Positions 36,371-50,376 of a DNA stretch of 64,000 bases are shown in pieces. The first letter of the stretch is position 1. Every line of letters starts with the position of its first letter. Source of the DNA: Epiperipatus broadwayi (Eukaryota; Onychophora; Udeonychophora; Euonychophora; Peripatidae); NCBI GenBank assembly GCA_028023455.1, contig JAQFVV010000072.1, positions 5,150,214-5,214,213 on the forward strand, in the 5' to 3' direction. The translations under genes and the position numbers were made by a program. The notes beneath the pieces were generated by a model. That model was not told the origin of the DNA and searched no databases. It saw only the letters and a list, made by a program, of their open reading frames with translations.

Positions 36371-37740
36371 GATTTCTAAGTATGTCATTCATCTGAACTA
36401 TATCAGGGGATTGACAGACCATAAATACATGGAGCATTTTAATGATGAATTACAAATTGGCATTTTTGACTGCTTCTGCAGCTGTCTGAGAACCTTTACC
36501 ACAAAATACATATTATATCTCTGTAGTTAAAAGCACTTGTACTGATTTTTCCCCAGCATTGTTTATTCAATGCAAAATTATTTCCTTCTCATAAATATAG
36601 TGGTTGTGAATTTAACACATGTCATCCAACTAACATTAATACTTTCATCAATTAGAAAACAGAGAAAATATGGATTTTACACTATGTTATTATAAACTGG
36701 GAAAAAATAGATAGAGATGAATTATTTTTTCCACATGATTGTCTTTGATAAAAATACATATATTCATCTTTAAATAAAATTTGAAGTGCATATTCGGCTA
36801 TAAATGATCATTTGTAGCTTAAAAATGATTAATAAAAACTGATATTTGTTCAGAAAGGATGGCAACATAGTTGTGTCTGCAGTAAATGTGATACTTTCAT
36901 GAATAAATTGTAATAAATAGTATTACAATCTTCTAATAACTGAATGAATCATAGAAAATGTGTAGAAAGTCCATATAATCAGCAGCATCAAATAATAAAT
37001 AACTTACTAATGTCTGCATGATCGGAATCTGGTTGCCATTAAACAAATGAAACTTAAAATCTTATATTACAAAGTATATATTCACATCACAGAACTTTAT
37101 GAGATAATATGTAATTTATGTGCATTGTTTATTGATATGCATATGTAGATGTTCTTTTTCGGATGTGCAAAGTTTGGCTAGTAATGTGAATTTTGTTTGT
37201 TGATTCACTGTGTTGATGTGATAATTAACAAAGCTCCATTGCCTCGATTTTTGCTGTTTTGATAGTGGGTCATTGAATTGTATAGTTAACATTACTGTAT
37301 TTGTGGGGTTGATGGGGAATTCTTTAGAAAGCTGATGAGGTTAGTCTTTCTGAAATGTATATTCTGCAATGTAATCAGTTTTTTTTTACAAATTATAGTG
37401 ATCAATCGGAGAATGTTTCCAGTAGTGTGGTTAGAGCTTTTAACAACTCTGTTAGTGACACCCATATCCACAACAGACATATATTAACCTGTAAGTTCAC
37501 ATGACTTAACTAAATATCAGAATGGCTGAAACATCAGTGGGGGACAGACAAGATATTAATGATTTAGTAATAAATAAATAATTTTGAAAAATATATATAT
37601 ATTATACTTTTAGATTAATTTGAGAAAAAAAGTGTTGAATGTCTTTCATGTGAATTGATTTTTGGAGGAAAAGATAAAGAAATTATTAATGTTAATAAAT
37701 TAAATTGATATTAATGACTAAAACTTTATTTAATACTTTT
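36371..37740. other. AT-rich, no gene seen
   Basis: Frames at 36315-36530 and 37292-37480 carry no recognised motif. No classified repeat found. Confidence 0.4.
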
Positions 37741-37744
37741 TAAT

Positions 37745-38075
37745 TAAATAAATAGAGGAATTCGAATTTAGGATTTTTTAGTTATTCATCCTCCATTCCA
37801 TTTCAAACAACTGACACACATGACCACACACATGGAAACAAGATATGTGGTCCCCAATATACACATTTCATGCAGAACCGGCACTCATCAGTTGGCCAGA
37901 TCAAATCTCCCAAACATATATACATTTAGTGCTTGGCTTATTCCTCAAACTTTAATGGTCAGGCTTCAATATTCTCACCCATCCAACTATTCAAACAGCC
38001 ATTTCATTGAAAAACCAATGGTGGAGTGCTCAAAGCTTTTGGTGGATTTGATATTGTATGCATACTTATGGACAT
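37745..38075 (-). repeat. FB-B half-element (left arm only)
   Basis: Runs from the outer GAATTCGAATTTAGGATT through CATTTCATGCAGAACCGGC to GTGGAGTGCTCAAAGC, the order seen in the left arm of the complete palindromes. No matching right arm follows before the next element. Confidence 0.7.
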
Positions 38076-38190
38076 TACATCAATCTAACCCCTCATATTA
38101 TTGAACTATTATGAATCCATATATTAATAGGAGAGGGATGAGCTGAACTTATAGATGTAACCTATTTCCAAGGCAATATGTAATTAGTCT

Positions 38191-38768
38191 ATTCATTCAG
38201 TGTACTGAATGTGATTTGAACTTAGGATTTTCAATCTATATTCATCCTCCATTTCATCTCAAACAACTGTCACACATAACCACATGTGAAAAGGTAGATG
38301 ATCCCCCAATTTAAATATTTCATGCAGAACCAACATTCATTAATTAGACCAGATTATAATCTACCACACACATATACAACCAGTGTTCAGTTTATATTAA
38401 GATAGCAATTCTGCAAACATGGGTATGTCTACAATATTAAATCCACCAGAGGCTTTCAGCATTCCATATTGATTTTTCAATCAAATGGACAGTTAAATAG
38501 TTGAAAGGGTGAGAAGATTGAAACCTGTCCATTAAAGTTTGAGCAATTACTATCTTAATATAAGCTAAGCACTGGTTATATAGGTATGTGGGAGATTATG
38601 ATCTAGCTCAACTGATGACACTATTTCTATATTGGGAATCATCTATTTTTTTTCACATATGTGTCAGTTGTTAGAGATGAAATGGAGGACGAATATAGAC
38701 TGAAAAAATCCTAAGTTCAAATCCCTCTATTTACTTATATAAGAAACATTCAATACACTGAATGAAAA
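38191..38768. repeat. Fold-back element FB-B, complete palindrome with self-complementary ends
   Basis: The left end carries CATTCAGTGTACTGAATG, itself a palindrome, and the right end carries CATTCAATACACTGAATG. Arms pair around GTGATTTGAACTTAGGATTTT / AAATCCTAAGTTCAAATCCC and around CATTTCATGCAGAACC / the region near 38615. Centre near 38445. B-box-like AAGTTCAAATCCC faces outward at the right end (38713). Confidence 0.85.
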
Positions 38769-38925
38769 GCCTAACTATATCTGCTTTATTTATTTTTTAG
38801 TTTACACTGATATAAATATATTGAAAAATATATTGTGAGAAACTATAATATATATTTTCAGTGATGTAATTTGTAATAAAAACAAATAATTTAACTGTTT
38901 AGCTAACACAATATATGATAAAGCA
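38769..38925. other. AT-rich spacer
   Basis: Nothing recognised. Confidence 0.4.
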
Positions 38926-38929
38926 ATGT

Positions 38930-39480
38930 CTACCGCCTATTCAGAGCAAGTGGACTAATGAACTTCTAGAATATGTGGGAAGTTTATTTAATATGACAAA
39001 ATCAATTATTAATGCCAAAAATTCATATTGACAAGTGTACAAATTGATTTATCCTAAGGTAGAGAAACTGCCACTACAGCTCAAATTAATTACAAACAGC
39101 TAATTAATAAATCGAAGCATTGGAGCCTAGAGGCTAAATATGTTGATTTTTGGCTTAAAGTTAATTTGTTATCACTCCCAATGAATCATTTCTTAGTTAA
39201 CAATTGAAGACATACTAAAATTGAGGCCACTTGTAAATTATATGGATTTGAAGATGAGACAATCATATTTTCTATGAGTGCTCATTTTTGAGGGTTATTA
39301 GGCAGAACATTGTAGACAGAGTCTTATCTAACAATAAATGCATTCTATCAATCAATAAAATGTTGACGAGTGGTGTATATACCATGATAAGGATAGCAAC
39401 CTACTTGATTCTTGCAGTGGGGCTTATAAGAAACAAGAAATCATTATGTTTTAGGAATAACCACGGCCATCCATGGGCAG
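38930..39480 (+). pseudogene. Possible decayed non-LTR retrotransposon C-terminal region
   Basis: Broken reading frames give LPPIQSKWTNELLEYVGSLF near 38930, then INKSKHWSLEAKYVDFWLK near 39110, and CKLYGFEDET near 39232. The last resembles the Cys-x-x-Cys/Gly-x-x-x-E-T start of the C-terminal zinc-binding motif of some LINE RTs. Stops are frequent. The family is not identified and I am unsure. Confidence 0.25.
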
Positions 39481-40369
39481 TATTCAAAAAAAAAATTTCA
39501 TGAAATCAGAAACAGGGATCGGTTTTTAACGCCAGATGGTCTCTTTGCAGAAACTTGGACCTGACTTTTGCTGCTTGAGGATGGTTCTAGTCCTTAACAT
39601 CTCTCACCAGTCCTTATCTGGTGGCAAACAATTAGACATACCTATCTACGAGCATGGAATGCAACAGTTCCTGGCTTCCTGAAATGATTGTCAAGGTCCT
39701 AGACTGTAAACATGTACACTCAACGACAAGTACAGTGCTTGGTTGAATGCTTCACTTTTACCACTTAGTGTTTAAATAAAATTGAGCGTACGAGAGTTAG
39801 CAAATGTAGGAGATAATGATTTGTACGGTGCTTGTATGTATTTGTTTTCCTGAATAATAATAAGAAACAGCTTTCTACTATAGCTCCATATTCTGTAAGA
39901 TTGAATATTCAGTGATTACCAAATATTTTTTTACATTTAAATAAGATTTGGGGAAAAAGAAAATGTGGAAAATAAGGATAATAAGATTTTTAGTAAATAG
40001 CAAGAGTAATTGAAAAAGTTAATTGAGAGGATTTGTTTATGTTTTTTAGAAAGAGATGTTAAATGGGACTAAAACGAATTTTTGATTATCTATGTTCGAG
40101 TAGAAATGTATATACTGTATACAAAAAAATTAAAATGTTTTTTAAATTAAAATAAAAATATAATCCTTGAATACGAGATCAATATTTGACATATATATAT
40201 ATACACACGTATTCTTCTATTTGATTATTATTAACACATCGATTTTTTAAAGATATAAAGGAGATAGAGAAATATATATTGCATTGTAGAGTTAATAAGA
40301 AATTTAAATAGTTTTCGTATTAGTTTGATAGTGAGATTTCATATACGTATTAGTCCGGCAATATTTATT
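39481..40369. other. No gene recognised
   Basis: 39500-39760 is less AT-rich and may be part of the same old element; the remainder is AT-rich. Confidence 0.35.
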
Positions 40370-40590
40370 TGGAAAAATGACAACCTATAACTTTATTTAC
40401 TGGAAATGATACAAACGTCTATTAACACTGATTTGCGTTTTTTTGTGAGAAATTATCTTGCACCATTTAAATTTATAAAGATGTTTTATTTTGAAAAATA
40501 GCCACCTATAACTTTATTTAGTGGAAATGAAACCAGCATGCATTTACATTTTTACAAGAAATGATCTTCCAACAAATGAACTTTTAACAA
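40370..40590 (+). repeat. Diverged tandem duplication, period about 120 bp
   Basis: AACCTATAACTTTATTTACTGGAAATGA near 40382 (given in part) recurs as CACCTATAACTTTATTTAG near 40503, each followed by TTGCG/CATTTACATTTTT and AGAAAT(T/G)ATCTT. Confidence 0.65.
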
Positions 40591-42000
40591 TCTAAATTTA
40601 TTACAAGTGGTAACCCAACCAAAAAAAAAAAAAAAACACATTTTGATTAGGGTTAAATCTAAAAATATCAAACAATTTCTTTAAAAGCTTGTTATTTACT
40701 ATGCATTGAGATATATTTTTTGTTCTATATTTTAACTATATAATTATCATCATCATCAAGGCAAAACTCCTATAATAAAAATATCAAAATCATTATATAT
40801 ATTGTAACCTTATATTTTGGTACAAAATATAAAACTTGGTGGAACTGATTTAAAATTTCTCTATCTTCTCTTGGTGACTTGATTATCATAGTTAGCACTT
40901 TATATATACTTAATACTTGTATTCAAATTAACTCAATGATGAGATTATGTAATTCCATTTTTTTTTGCTTTCCTTATTGTACATATATTTTTTCATATAT
41001 TAGTTTGGTCTTTTACCAATCACTGAGTTAGATGAGTTGTGTTTAACCTGAAAAACTAACAGCATATTACATCAAATTTAGTAAGATACAAATAATAATA
41101 ATAATCATTTGTATTTCTCTTTAACTAATCCTAAAGATTAGCTTTAGTTTGGTTAAAATGATTTATTTAGTTAATCTTGGATTGGTTGATAGAATATGAC
41201 AAATGCATTTTTTTTCTTCTCTTTCATTTTAACAGAAATATGTAAATGAGGAGAAATGTAATTGGATAAAAGGAAAAAGAGAACATTCAGAGATTTTTTG
41301 TTTTGTTTTTGTAAGGGGGATAGATACAACAAGTATTTAAAGAGCAGACTTTTTTTTTTTGCTGTTAAACATGTAATGAATATGAGAGCTACTTCTTAAA
41401 ATTAAGAACAAAGAAAGAAGTTAAATTAAAATTTTCTTATATAATTCAAATTTGCAATGTTATTATGTGCTAATAACAATATGAGTAGCTAAATTTAAAC
41501 AGGTCTGTTCGAGTCAGCTGACTGAGAATCTAACCGCTGATTAACTTCCAAAATGTCTATAATTGAAATATACTGGTATTATCAACAATGACAATGGGAA
41601 TAACAATTTTAAAAGTTAGTCTACCTGGAAATATTCTTTATTGCTTATAGATTATATTAACCTTGGATATAATATTTTATTTTGTGACTTTAACACATAT
41701 AGTTATACCATATAGGTGTGGAGTGGAATGTTATAACCACATTTTTGTGTGCCAGTGTCTGAATGATAAAGAATTAGCTATATCCCATTTTGAACTTAGA
41801 GATAACATCCCCACTATGTGAGTTATTATTAAAGTAATAATAATAATTGTTGAAAGAAAATAACAGCTAAGCAGAAAATTATTTTATAACTGTCGTAGCA
41901 ATTGTGGAATAATTGTTCACTCAGATAATCATTCATAGTCTTTGGTGCTAACTAGATAAATTAAGGTAATGAAAATATTTTAAATTTGGAGTAATGCCTA
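40591..42000. other. AT-rich, no gene seen
   Basis: Poly-A tract at 40620-40636 and short (AAT)n near 41090-41105 only. Confidence 0.4.
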
Positions 42001-42019
42001 AAATATAAGCACTGAAGTT

Positions 42020-43210
42020 TATTAACTTTTGAGGAATACTCTAATTGGAATTATACATATCCTTAAAATATCTCAAATATTCAGAGAGCCTATGCATGAA
42101 TCAATTAATTATGGAATATTCATTATGAGGGAAAATGAACAGGAATACAATCAAACTCATAAGATTCTATATGTTGTAATTGGGAACTATTTAATTAATA
42201 TGTTGTACATTAAGTATTTAGACAATGTGCTATTGATTTTATTGGTGAATAGTCAATATATTTTAAATATTATGTATTTTAATTTAGTGTAGTTATTTAA
42301 ACAAGCATGTATTATTTTTATTTCTGTTTTTATATTATCTTATACATGTGTAAAGTTCACAGTATGTATTCTATTGTGCCTAAATAATTATTTATCAATT
42401 TAAATTCATGGGAGTTAATATGATATAGGGATTGGAGAGAATCAATTATTAGGGAACAGTGCTTGTGTAAAGGTTGAAGCAATCACTCTGGAATCAGAGT
42501 GAGCTTCATGTTTTTCTACCTAAATAAAAAAAAAAAAACTAATCATCGACAAGGATTCAAGCCCAGAAATTATATCTTGCCATCACTTACTACATGGCAA
42601 CTTATAAATATATTTAAAATATACAAAAACTTTCCTGTATATATTTATGTTTTGAATTTTGATTGTTATTTTTGAATATCTGTGATTCTATATTGCTACT
42701 AAGTTTAATAATAATAGTAATATTTTAAGTGCTATAGATATTGATGAAATGAAATATACTTGGATATCAATACCATTTATTTGTAATGAACAAGTGAAAT
42801 ATACTCCTAATTTAAATAGATTGATAAATAATTCCAAAAATAGATGTAGTATTTTAAATCAAAGTTGTGCAATATATAAATGGCTGTGTGTTTGTGGAAA
42901 TGCATATATAAGTGAATCTCAGTGTACATTAGAGAAAAGATCAAAGGAGCATTGGTTGTTATATAAACGAGTACAAAAATCAAGAGAGAATGTTAGAAAT
43001 GATGATGTATAACCTTCAGTATTTTTTGATCATAATGTTACATGTAATTATGGTTTTGATTTTAATAAAGTTAAGATTTTGTGTATTGAAAGAAATAATA
43101 ATAAATGTAAAATTAAAGAAGCTATATTAATAAAAAAATGGAAAGCAACATTTGATAAATAGACAAGCTGATAATATAAAAATTAATGAATTATGGGAAA
43201 ATTGATGTAT
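42020..43210 (+). pseudogene. Penelope-like element (RT palm plus GIY-YIG), degenerate
   Basis: The 42029-42292 frame contains FREPMHESINYGIF, matching the GTPMGSPxSPI motif region, and LYIKYLDNVLLILLV, the position of the catalytic YxDD, here YLDN, so the second Asp is lost. Downstream, 42749-43012 gives CAIYKWLCVCGNAYISESQC and LEKRSKEH, the GIY-YIG nuclease core with C-x-C-G, Tyr and the Arg/His segment; the Gly of GIY-YIG's second half is Ser. After a stop, VKILCIERNNNKCKIKEAIL matches the domain end. A short hairpin repeat (42470-42530) lies in the RT-endonuclease linker. Not functional. Confidence 0.7.
42472..42530. repeat. Short hairpin repeat, copy 1
   Basis: TGAAGCAATCACTCTGGAAT followed by CAGAGTGAGCTTCA forms an imperfect stem-loop. 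A related hairpin with different stem bases is at 45289-45325. Confidence 0.55.
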
Positions 43211-43804
43211 GATGTAATTCTTTTTGTATACATTTGTAATGATTGTTTGTAATACAATTCGAATTTAGTTGATAATGACTACATAGATAGTCGAAAGTAC
43301 TTCTATTAAATTATGGTATATATTTGTTTTTAAAATACTTTTTACTGTATTAATTATTGTATTGTTTTGAATAATTATATATATACTTTGCACATAAATA
43401 TATAACTCATCGCAATACTCTCATGGTTTTAATTTCAGTTTCAATAAACATTTACATACTAGTAAATAACGAATTTAGGAATATCTTAAATATAAATGTT
43501 TAAATATCAAATTTTTATAAAACTAACTACTAATATTATTTTTTTATATAGTATTTAGTTTTCATTCTTCCGACTTCATGCAAAACAACTTTTATTAATG
43601 AAAGATATATTAAACTAACTTTACAAACACAGTCTTTAATTTTAACTTAATGATTTTAAAATTATAAAAATAATTATTTTAATAATTATGTCTCTACATT
43701 TAAGTTTTACAAAATTTAAAATAAATATTCTACACAGAAAATTCAATTATGATCACAATTATAAATTAAATATATTAGATATATTTATTTTTTAATTCAT
43801 TTTA
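43211..43804. other. AT-rich, no gene seen
   Basis: Nothing recognised between the PLE and the inverted complex. Confidence 0.4.
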
Positions 43805-44598
43805 TATACCATCAGTTTGTTACATTCAAATATCAGCCTTTCAAGCAAATTGTGCATATGCTTTTGTGAGTGTTAATAATAATAAATGAATACTTTCTCT
43901 CCAATACAAGATATAGTATTTATGCAGGAATAAAATGAATCCACTTATTCCTACGACTCAAATGCTTATATATGAGCAAATCTGAAGTACTGGCAGGGAA
44001 AGCGTGAAGATGGAACAGTCACTTTAAATTACTATATATGATGTCTGAATGAATGACATCGGTAAAATTGTCTAGAATTTACTAAACGTCATTCCAACTG
44101 AAACTTAATCATATGTAAATAAGCATTTATTTTATATAGTGTATATTTACAATTGTATTACATTCAAATATCAGCCTTTCAAGCTAATTGTGCATACACT
44201 TTTGCGAGTGTTAATAATAACAAATGAATACTTTCTCTTCAATACAAGATATAGTATGATTAAGTTTCAGTTGGAATGACGTTTAGTAAATTCTAGACAA
44301 TTTCATCGACGTCATTCATTCAGACATCGTATATAGTAATTTAAAGTGACTGTTCCATCTTCATGCTTTCCTTGCCAGTACTTCAGATTTGCTCATATAT
44401 AAGCATTTGAGTCATAGGAATAAGTGGATTCATTTTATTCCTGCATAAATACTATATCTTGTATTGGAGAGAAAGTATTCATTTATTATTATTTACACTC
44501 GCAAAAGCGTATGCACAATTAGCTTGAAAGGCTGATATTTGAATGTAATACAATTGTAAACATACGCTATATAAAATAAATGCTTATACCATCAGTTT
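43805..44598. mobile_element. Three-copy inverted retroposon-like complex flanked by a 14-bp target duplication
   Basis: One repeat unit X occurs three times. X1 (43819-44112, plus) lacks its 5' end. X2 (44113-44255, plus) has the 5' end but stops internally at GATATAGT. X3 (44256-44584, minus) is full length. The copies differ at few positions, so the event is recent. TATACCATCAGTTT occurs at 43805-43818 and 44585-44598, directly flanking the whole complex. It therefore entered as one event, or as successive insertions at one site. No coding potential and no clear tRNA promoter seen. Confidence 0.8.
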
Positions 44599-44636
44599 AT
44601 AAAATTTATTTTTCACATAAATGTCCTGATTTGATT

Positions 44637-45288
<652 letters not shown>

Positions 45289-45289
<1 letters not shown>

Positions 45290-45326
45290 TGAAGCAGTCA
45301 ATCTTAGCTTAAGATTGAGCTTCATG
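45289..45326. repeat. Short hairpin repeat, copy 2
   Basis: TGAAGCAGTCAATCTTAGC then TTAAGATTGAGCTTCA folds back. The outer GAAGC/GCTTC matches copy 1 at 42.47 kb while the inner stem differs on both sides. Confidence 0.55.
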
Positions 45327-45982
45327 TTTCCATCTACTAACTTTTATTCAAACCCTATTTCCCATCCCGCTCCTTTTGTCATGTATGTATATTTTATGTA
45401 TACATTTGAGATGTGCACCTAAATTATAAATTTTAACTTTTCAATTAACATTTTTATTATTATTAATTTTATGATTATTAATTCTTTTTATTAAAATACA
45501 TAGGTGCGGCTCAAATATATATATATATATATAGGAGCAAAATTACTAACAAAAGATTGATTTTTGTAAATATTTTATTATACGTCATTTTTTGACTTTT
45601 TCTTTTTAAATTGCTTGTTTTTTTATTAAACTATTATAAAATCCAATATGGAAGATGTGACTGTTGTTAATTGTCCAAAAATAATTAAAGGGAGGTATTT
45701 TTTTTAATTAAAGTTTAACTTAAAATAAATGGGATTAAGTAGATTAAAGATTTTCTTTTGTATAAACATGTTGTCAAATCTATTTTTAATCTGGAAATAG
45801 ATTTGAATTTATTTTTGGATGTTATCTTACTGTTGCATCTTCAAAAACCACTGATAAAAGAAAAAGTATAAAATGGCTGAATTTTGAGTCACAGATTAGA
45901 TTAGCTACTATTGAGAGAACTGATTATAAACATATTACACATTACTGTGAAACTAAAAATGATGTAGTAGAAATTCACCAAC
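45327..45982. other. AT-rich; 86-codon open frame without ATG
   Basis: A plus frame from 45790 to 46047 is open without a start. Its length is not unusual for chance and no family is recognised. Confidence 0.3.
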
Positions 45983-46130
45983 CTGCTCGGCCCTGTCGGA
46001 TCATCGTCTTCAGCGGCCATCTCATTCTGCTGCCCAAGAGGAAGTAAAAGCCTGACCTAAGAACTTTAATGCTACTAGAAGCTTGCAGTTATTTAAGAAC
46101 TTTCATTTCAACTGCCGTGCACGTGCAATA
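45983..46130 (-). promoter_or_regulatory. Candidate minus-strand promoter and first coding exon
   Basis: Against a very AT-poor-in-CpG background this patch has several CpGs. On the minus strand ATGGCCGCTGAAGACGATG starts at 46020 in a good Kozak context (GAG before ATG, GCC after) and reads MAAEDDDPTGPS before a donor CAG/GTTGGT at 45983/45982. The ATGGCCGC core resembles a YY1-type element at start codons, and an E-box GCACGTGC sits at 46119-46126, about 100 bases upstream. No downstream exon was identified to the left, so this is a hypothesis only. Confidence 0.3.
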
Positions 46131-48349
46131 TTTTAAATCGGACTCTTAAAATTGCCAGGTAACTTTTCAAACCGTCACCACAAACTAAATCTAACCTAAC
46201 TCATCTATCAAGATTTCTTTTAATATATTATTTAACTTTGTTTTTGTTAGTATGTAATTTTCTCTTAGTTAATTTCTATGTATAATATGTAAATTGCTCT
46301 CAAATGATTTCTTTAAATTTAATTCTATCTCATATGCTCTAACTTTCTTTAATTTTGGTGCGGTCATTTATTTATTACTTGATTTTATGTGTGCCTTTTT
46401 TTTTATTAATTTGCCAATCTCAAACAAACTGGTGAGCTTAATTTATAAAAATCTTTACTGTCATTTTTAAGTAAACCTTCACGAAGCAAGTTATTAACGT
46501 CCCCTAAAAATATAATGCATTATTAATTAACACACTCACCAGATTGTTTTATGTCAATTTTGTTTATGCTTTAATATATATATATATATTTGTTTAACTC
46601 TGGATTTTCTACCCAGGGAGAATCCAGAACTTTGGTTAATTAACGCTTTGAAATTTTAAAATATTATTTATTCATTTCTGAAAAGGTGACCGATTATTTG
46701 TTTTCTATATAACTGCTAGTTATTTTTTTTCTATACTTTTAAAATAGTCTATGCTTAAAATATCAAATAAAGTACTTATATATTTCATTTATTGTAAAAT
46801 CAACGAAGGTGGGATTGATTTATTTTAAATAGCAGAAAAGGAATGGGGGTAAATCTTAATGTTTTTTTTACTAAGCAAAATCTTAACGTATATTTTATTT
46901 AAGGAAATCTCTCTCTATAGATATATAACTGCAAAGCATATTATTTGTCTAAATTACAGCATTCAAATAAGGGTCATTATTTTAAAGCAGTAAACTTATT
47001 CAATGTCATTAGCGACATTTATATTTACTGCGTTACTGACATTTGGCCCATCTTCGTATATATATATTACGTGCTTCTAATCTTTTGATCTGGGGGTTAC
47101 GACAAGTTCGAACCCATAGATTTCTTCTCATCTCTCATTCCATAGATAGTTGAGCTATTCAGAATCATATTTTGTATAAAATGCCTCTGGCGGTGTCCCC
47201 TAAGTTTGGCACATGCTATGCATATTCACTTTGTGGATAAAAGGTCTCTCGTGTCAGTTATATCAGCAAAAGTCTGGTCTATGCCATGCCTATCCACTTT
47301 TCTCTAAGCACTACCCAAGAAGGGGGTGTGAGATTTCGTTTTTTATCCAGAAGCATGACTTTTCCTGTTATCTTTTTGCCACAATGTCAGCACCACAAAC
47401 TTCTTTGTATTATTATTTCTTTTGCTTCATGACCCAGTTTTAATGCTCTAATATTAAAATTGCACTCTGCTTAAAATATATATAAATGCCAAATATTACT
47501 AGCTAGATTAATTACTAATATTATTTTAGTTTTATTATACAATCCCATCATCGTATTTTGTTATTTATCTATTTAAGAGTATTTGCCTTGGGGAAAATAA
47601 AGCATTCTTCATACCAGCGCTAATTAAAAGAATTTTCATTAAATATATGGTCATATAACTAAATGTAATTTTCAAATGTGTTTATTTATTTTCACGTTCA
47701 TAATGGTGTCAAAATAATTTTCTTATATATGTAATGAATCTCAATGCTTCCTGAAGTAATATATTAGTCACCATGTTTCAGAACCGAAATCCAAAGCATT
47801 AATGGCAGTATTATGTAATTCTTTCTAATATTCGATTGGCATCTTGGTATTGGACCCACCCAAGATGTGTGTTTATTTGTAATATATTATTTAGCTAATA
47901 AAGAGCATATGAGAAATAATAGCATGAATGACACTATGTAATTATCTACTGCTTGCTCATTTATGCACATACTAATGTACTTAATTTATAAATGTATAAT
48001 AATTTGTCAGTATATTAAAATATATTTTATTGTCTAACTTATTTGAGTAGTTCGAATTCCTTTTTTTCTCCACTTCCAAAAGTAAAGCCTGCTTATATAT
48101 ATTTTAGTTTAGTCATAGTAATAGATGTCTCATTGTCTTCTCATGCTTTGCTAGTGGGCCAGATTAAAATTAATTCTCATGTTCCATCACTATTATGTTA
48201 TTCATTAGGTGTTAGATCTGGGGCTTAGAGAGTGGGTTCGAATCCAGGCTGGTCCCTGATCTAAATCTCAGCCTTGACTGGGTTTGAAGTACATTTTATG
48301 AGTTCCAGCTCATGTTAGATGGATAAACATGTTTTGACCGGTACAGTAG
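46131..48349. other. AT-rich, no firm gene
   Basis: A hairpin (TCTGGATT...AATCCAGA) is at 46601-46630. B-box-like strings occur at 47108 (AAGTTCGAACCCA) and 48234 (GGGTTCGAATCC), suggesting decayed SINEs. The 47160-47440 block is less AT-rich but unclassified. Confidence 0.35.
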
Positions 48350-49340
<991 letters not shown>

Positions 49341-49344
49341 CAAT

Positions 49345-49560
49345 AGACAGTAATGAATGGAAATAGCAAATTGTAAACATTTTCTGCATTGAAAAGTGTA
49401 TACTTTTAAATGCAATTAATGAAAATAGCAAACTGTAAACATTTCAAAGTGTACATCTTTAAATGCAACTTCTTGGCCAGATTGCATTTAAAAGTTTATG
49501 CAAAAATTTGTTTATAGTTTGCTATTTTCATTTATTACTGTTTATTGACATCTGATGGTG
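49345..49560. repeat. Fold-back with a duplicated arm, abutting the GATA array
   Basis: GAAATAGCAAATTGTAAACAT (49360) and GAAAATAGCAAACTGTAAACA (49421) are direct copies; the inverse TTTATAGTTTGCTATTTTC is at 49512. ATCAATAGACAGTAATGAA pairs with TTATTACTGTTTATTGA at 49533. Confidence 0.8.
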
Positions 49561-50043
49561 ATTTTTATAATATGAAAATACAACAGATATTTCCACATAT
49601 TCAAATATTTAAAACATTTATATCTGTTAAAAATTATCACTTTGTATATCAGTTGCTATGTAATATCATTACAGAACAATATTTCTGGGACATTATAGGC
49701 AATGCATTCTAGTCATAAAATAATTAATGTAAACTGTCTCAATTTAATATCTTTTCTACATGATAAATATTAATATGCATTTTCTTTTTTGCCCGACAGT
49801 GTAATTCATGCTTAGAAAACTTTGATTTAGCTATCATTTAGATAATTCAACATTAATTTTTCAGACTATTATGTCCAAATTTTTTTGTCTGATTGGAAAA
49901 ATACTTAAGTTTCTTTAAATTTTAATATTAATAAAATATAAATGTATGTACACATATATGCAAACATTTTTACACTCGCATTATAATCATATACATGCAT
50001 ACATGTAAAGAAAAAGGTTAATAAATAAATCACAATGGAAATT
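49561..50043. other. AT-rich, no gene seen
   Basis: Nothing recognised. Confidence 0.4.
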
Positions 50044-50288
<245 letters not shown>

Positions 50289-50376
50289 GCATTAACATAA
50301 GGTCTTGTGATGCAAAAATTGGGCATGCCATGCAATGATCTGGAGTTTGAATCCTATAAAGTAATTTATCACCTAG

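Noticed and set aside
45790-46047. 86-codon plus-strand open frame
   Set aside because: No ATG and no recognised family; several such runs are expected by chance in 64 kb of this base composition.
47108-48250. tRNA genes suggested by B-box-like strings
   Set aside because: No foldable acceptor or anticodon stems around them; best seen as decayed SINE fragments.
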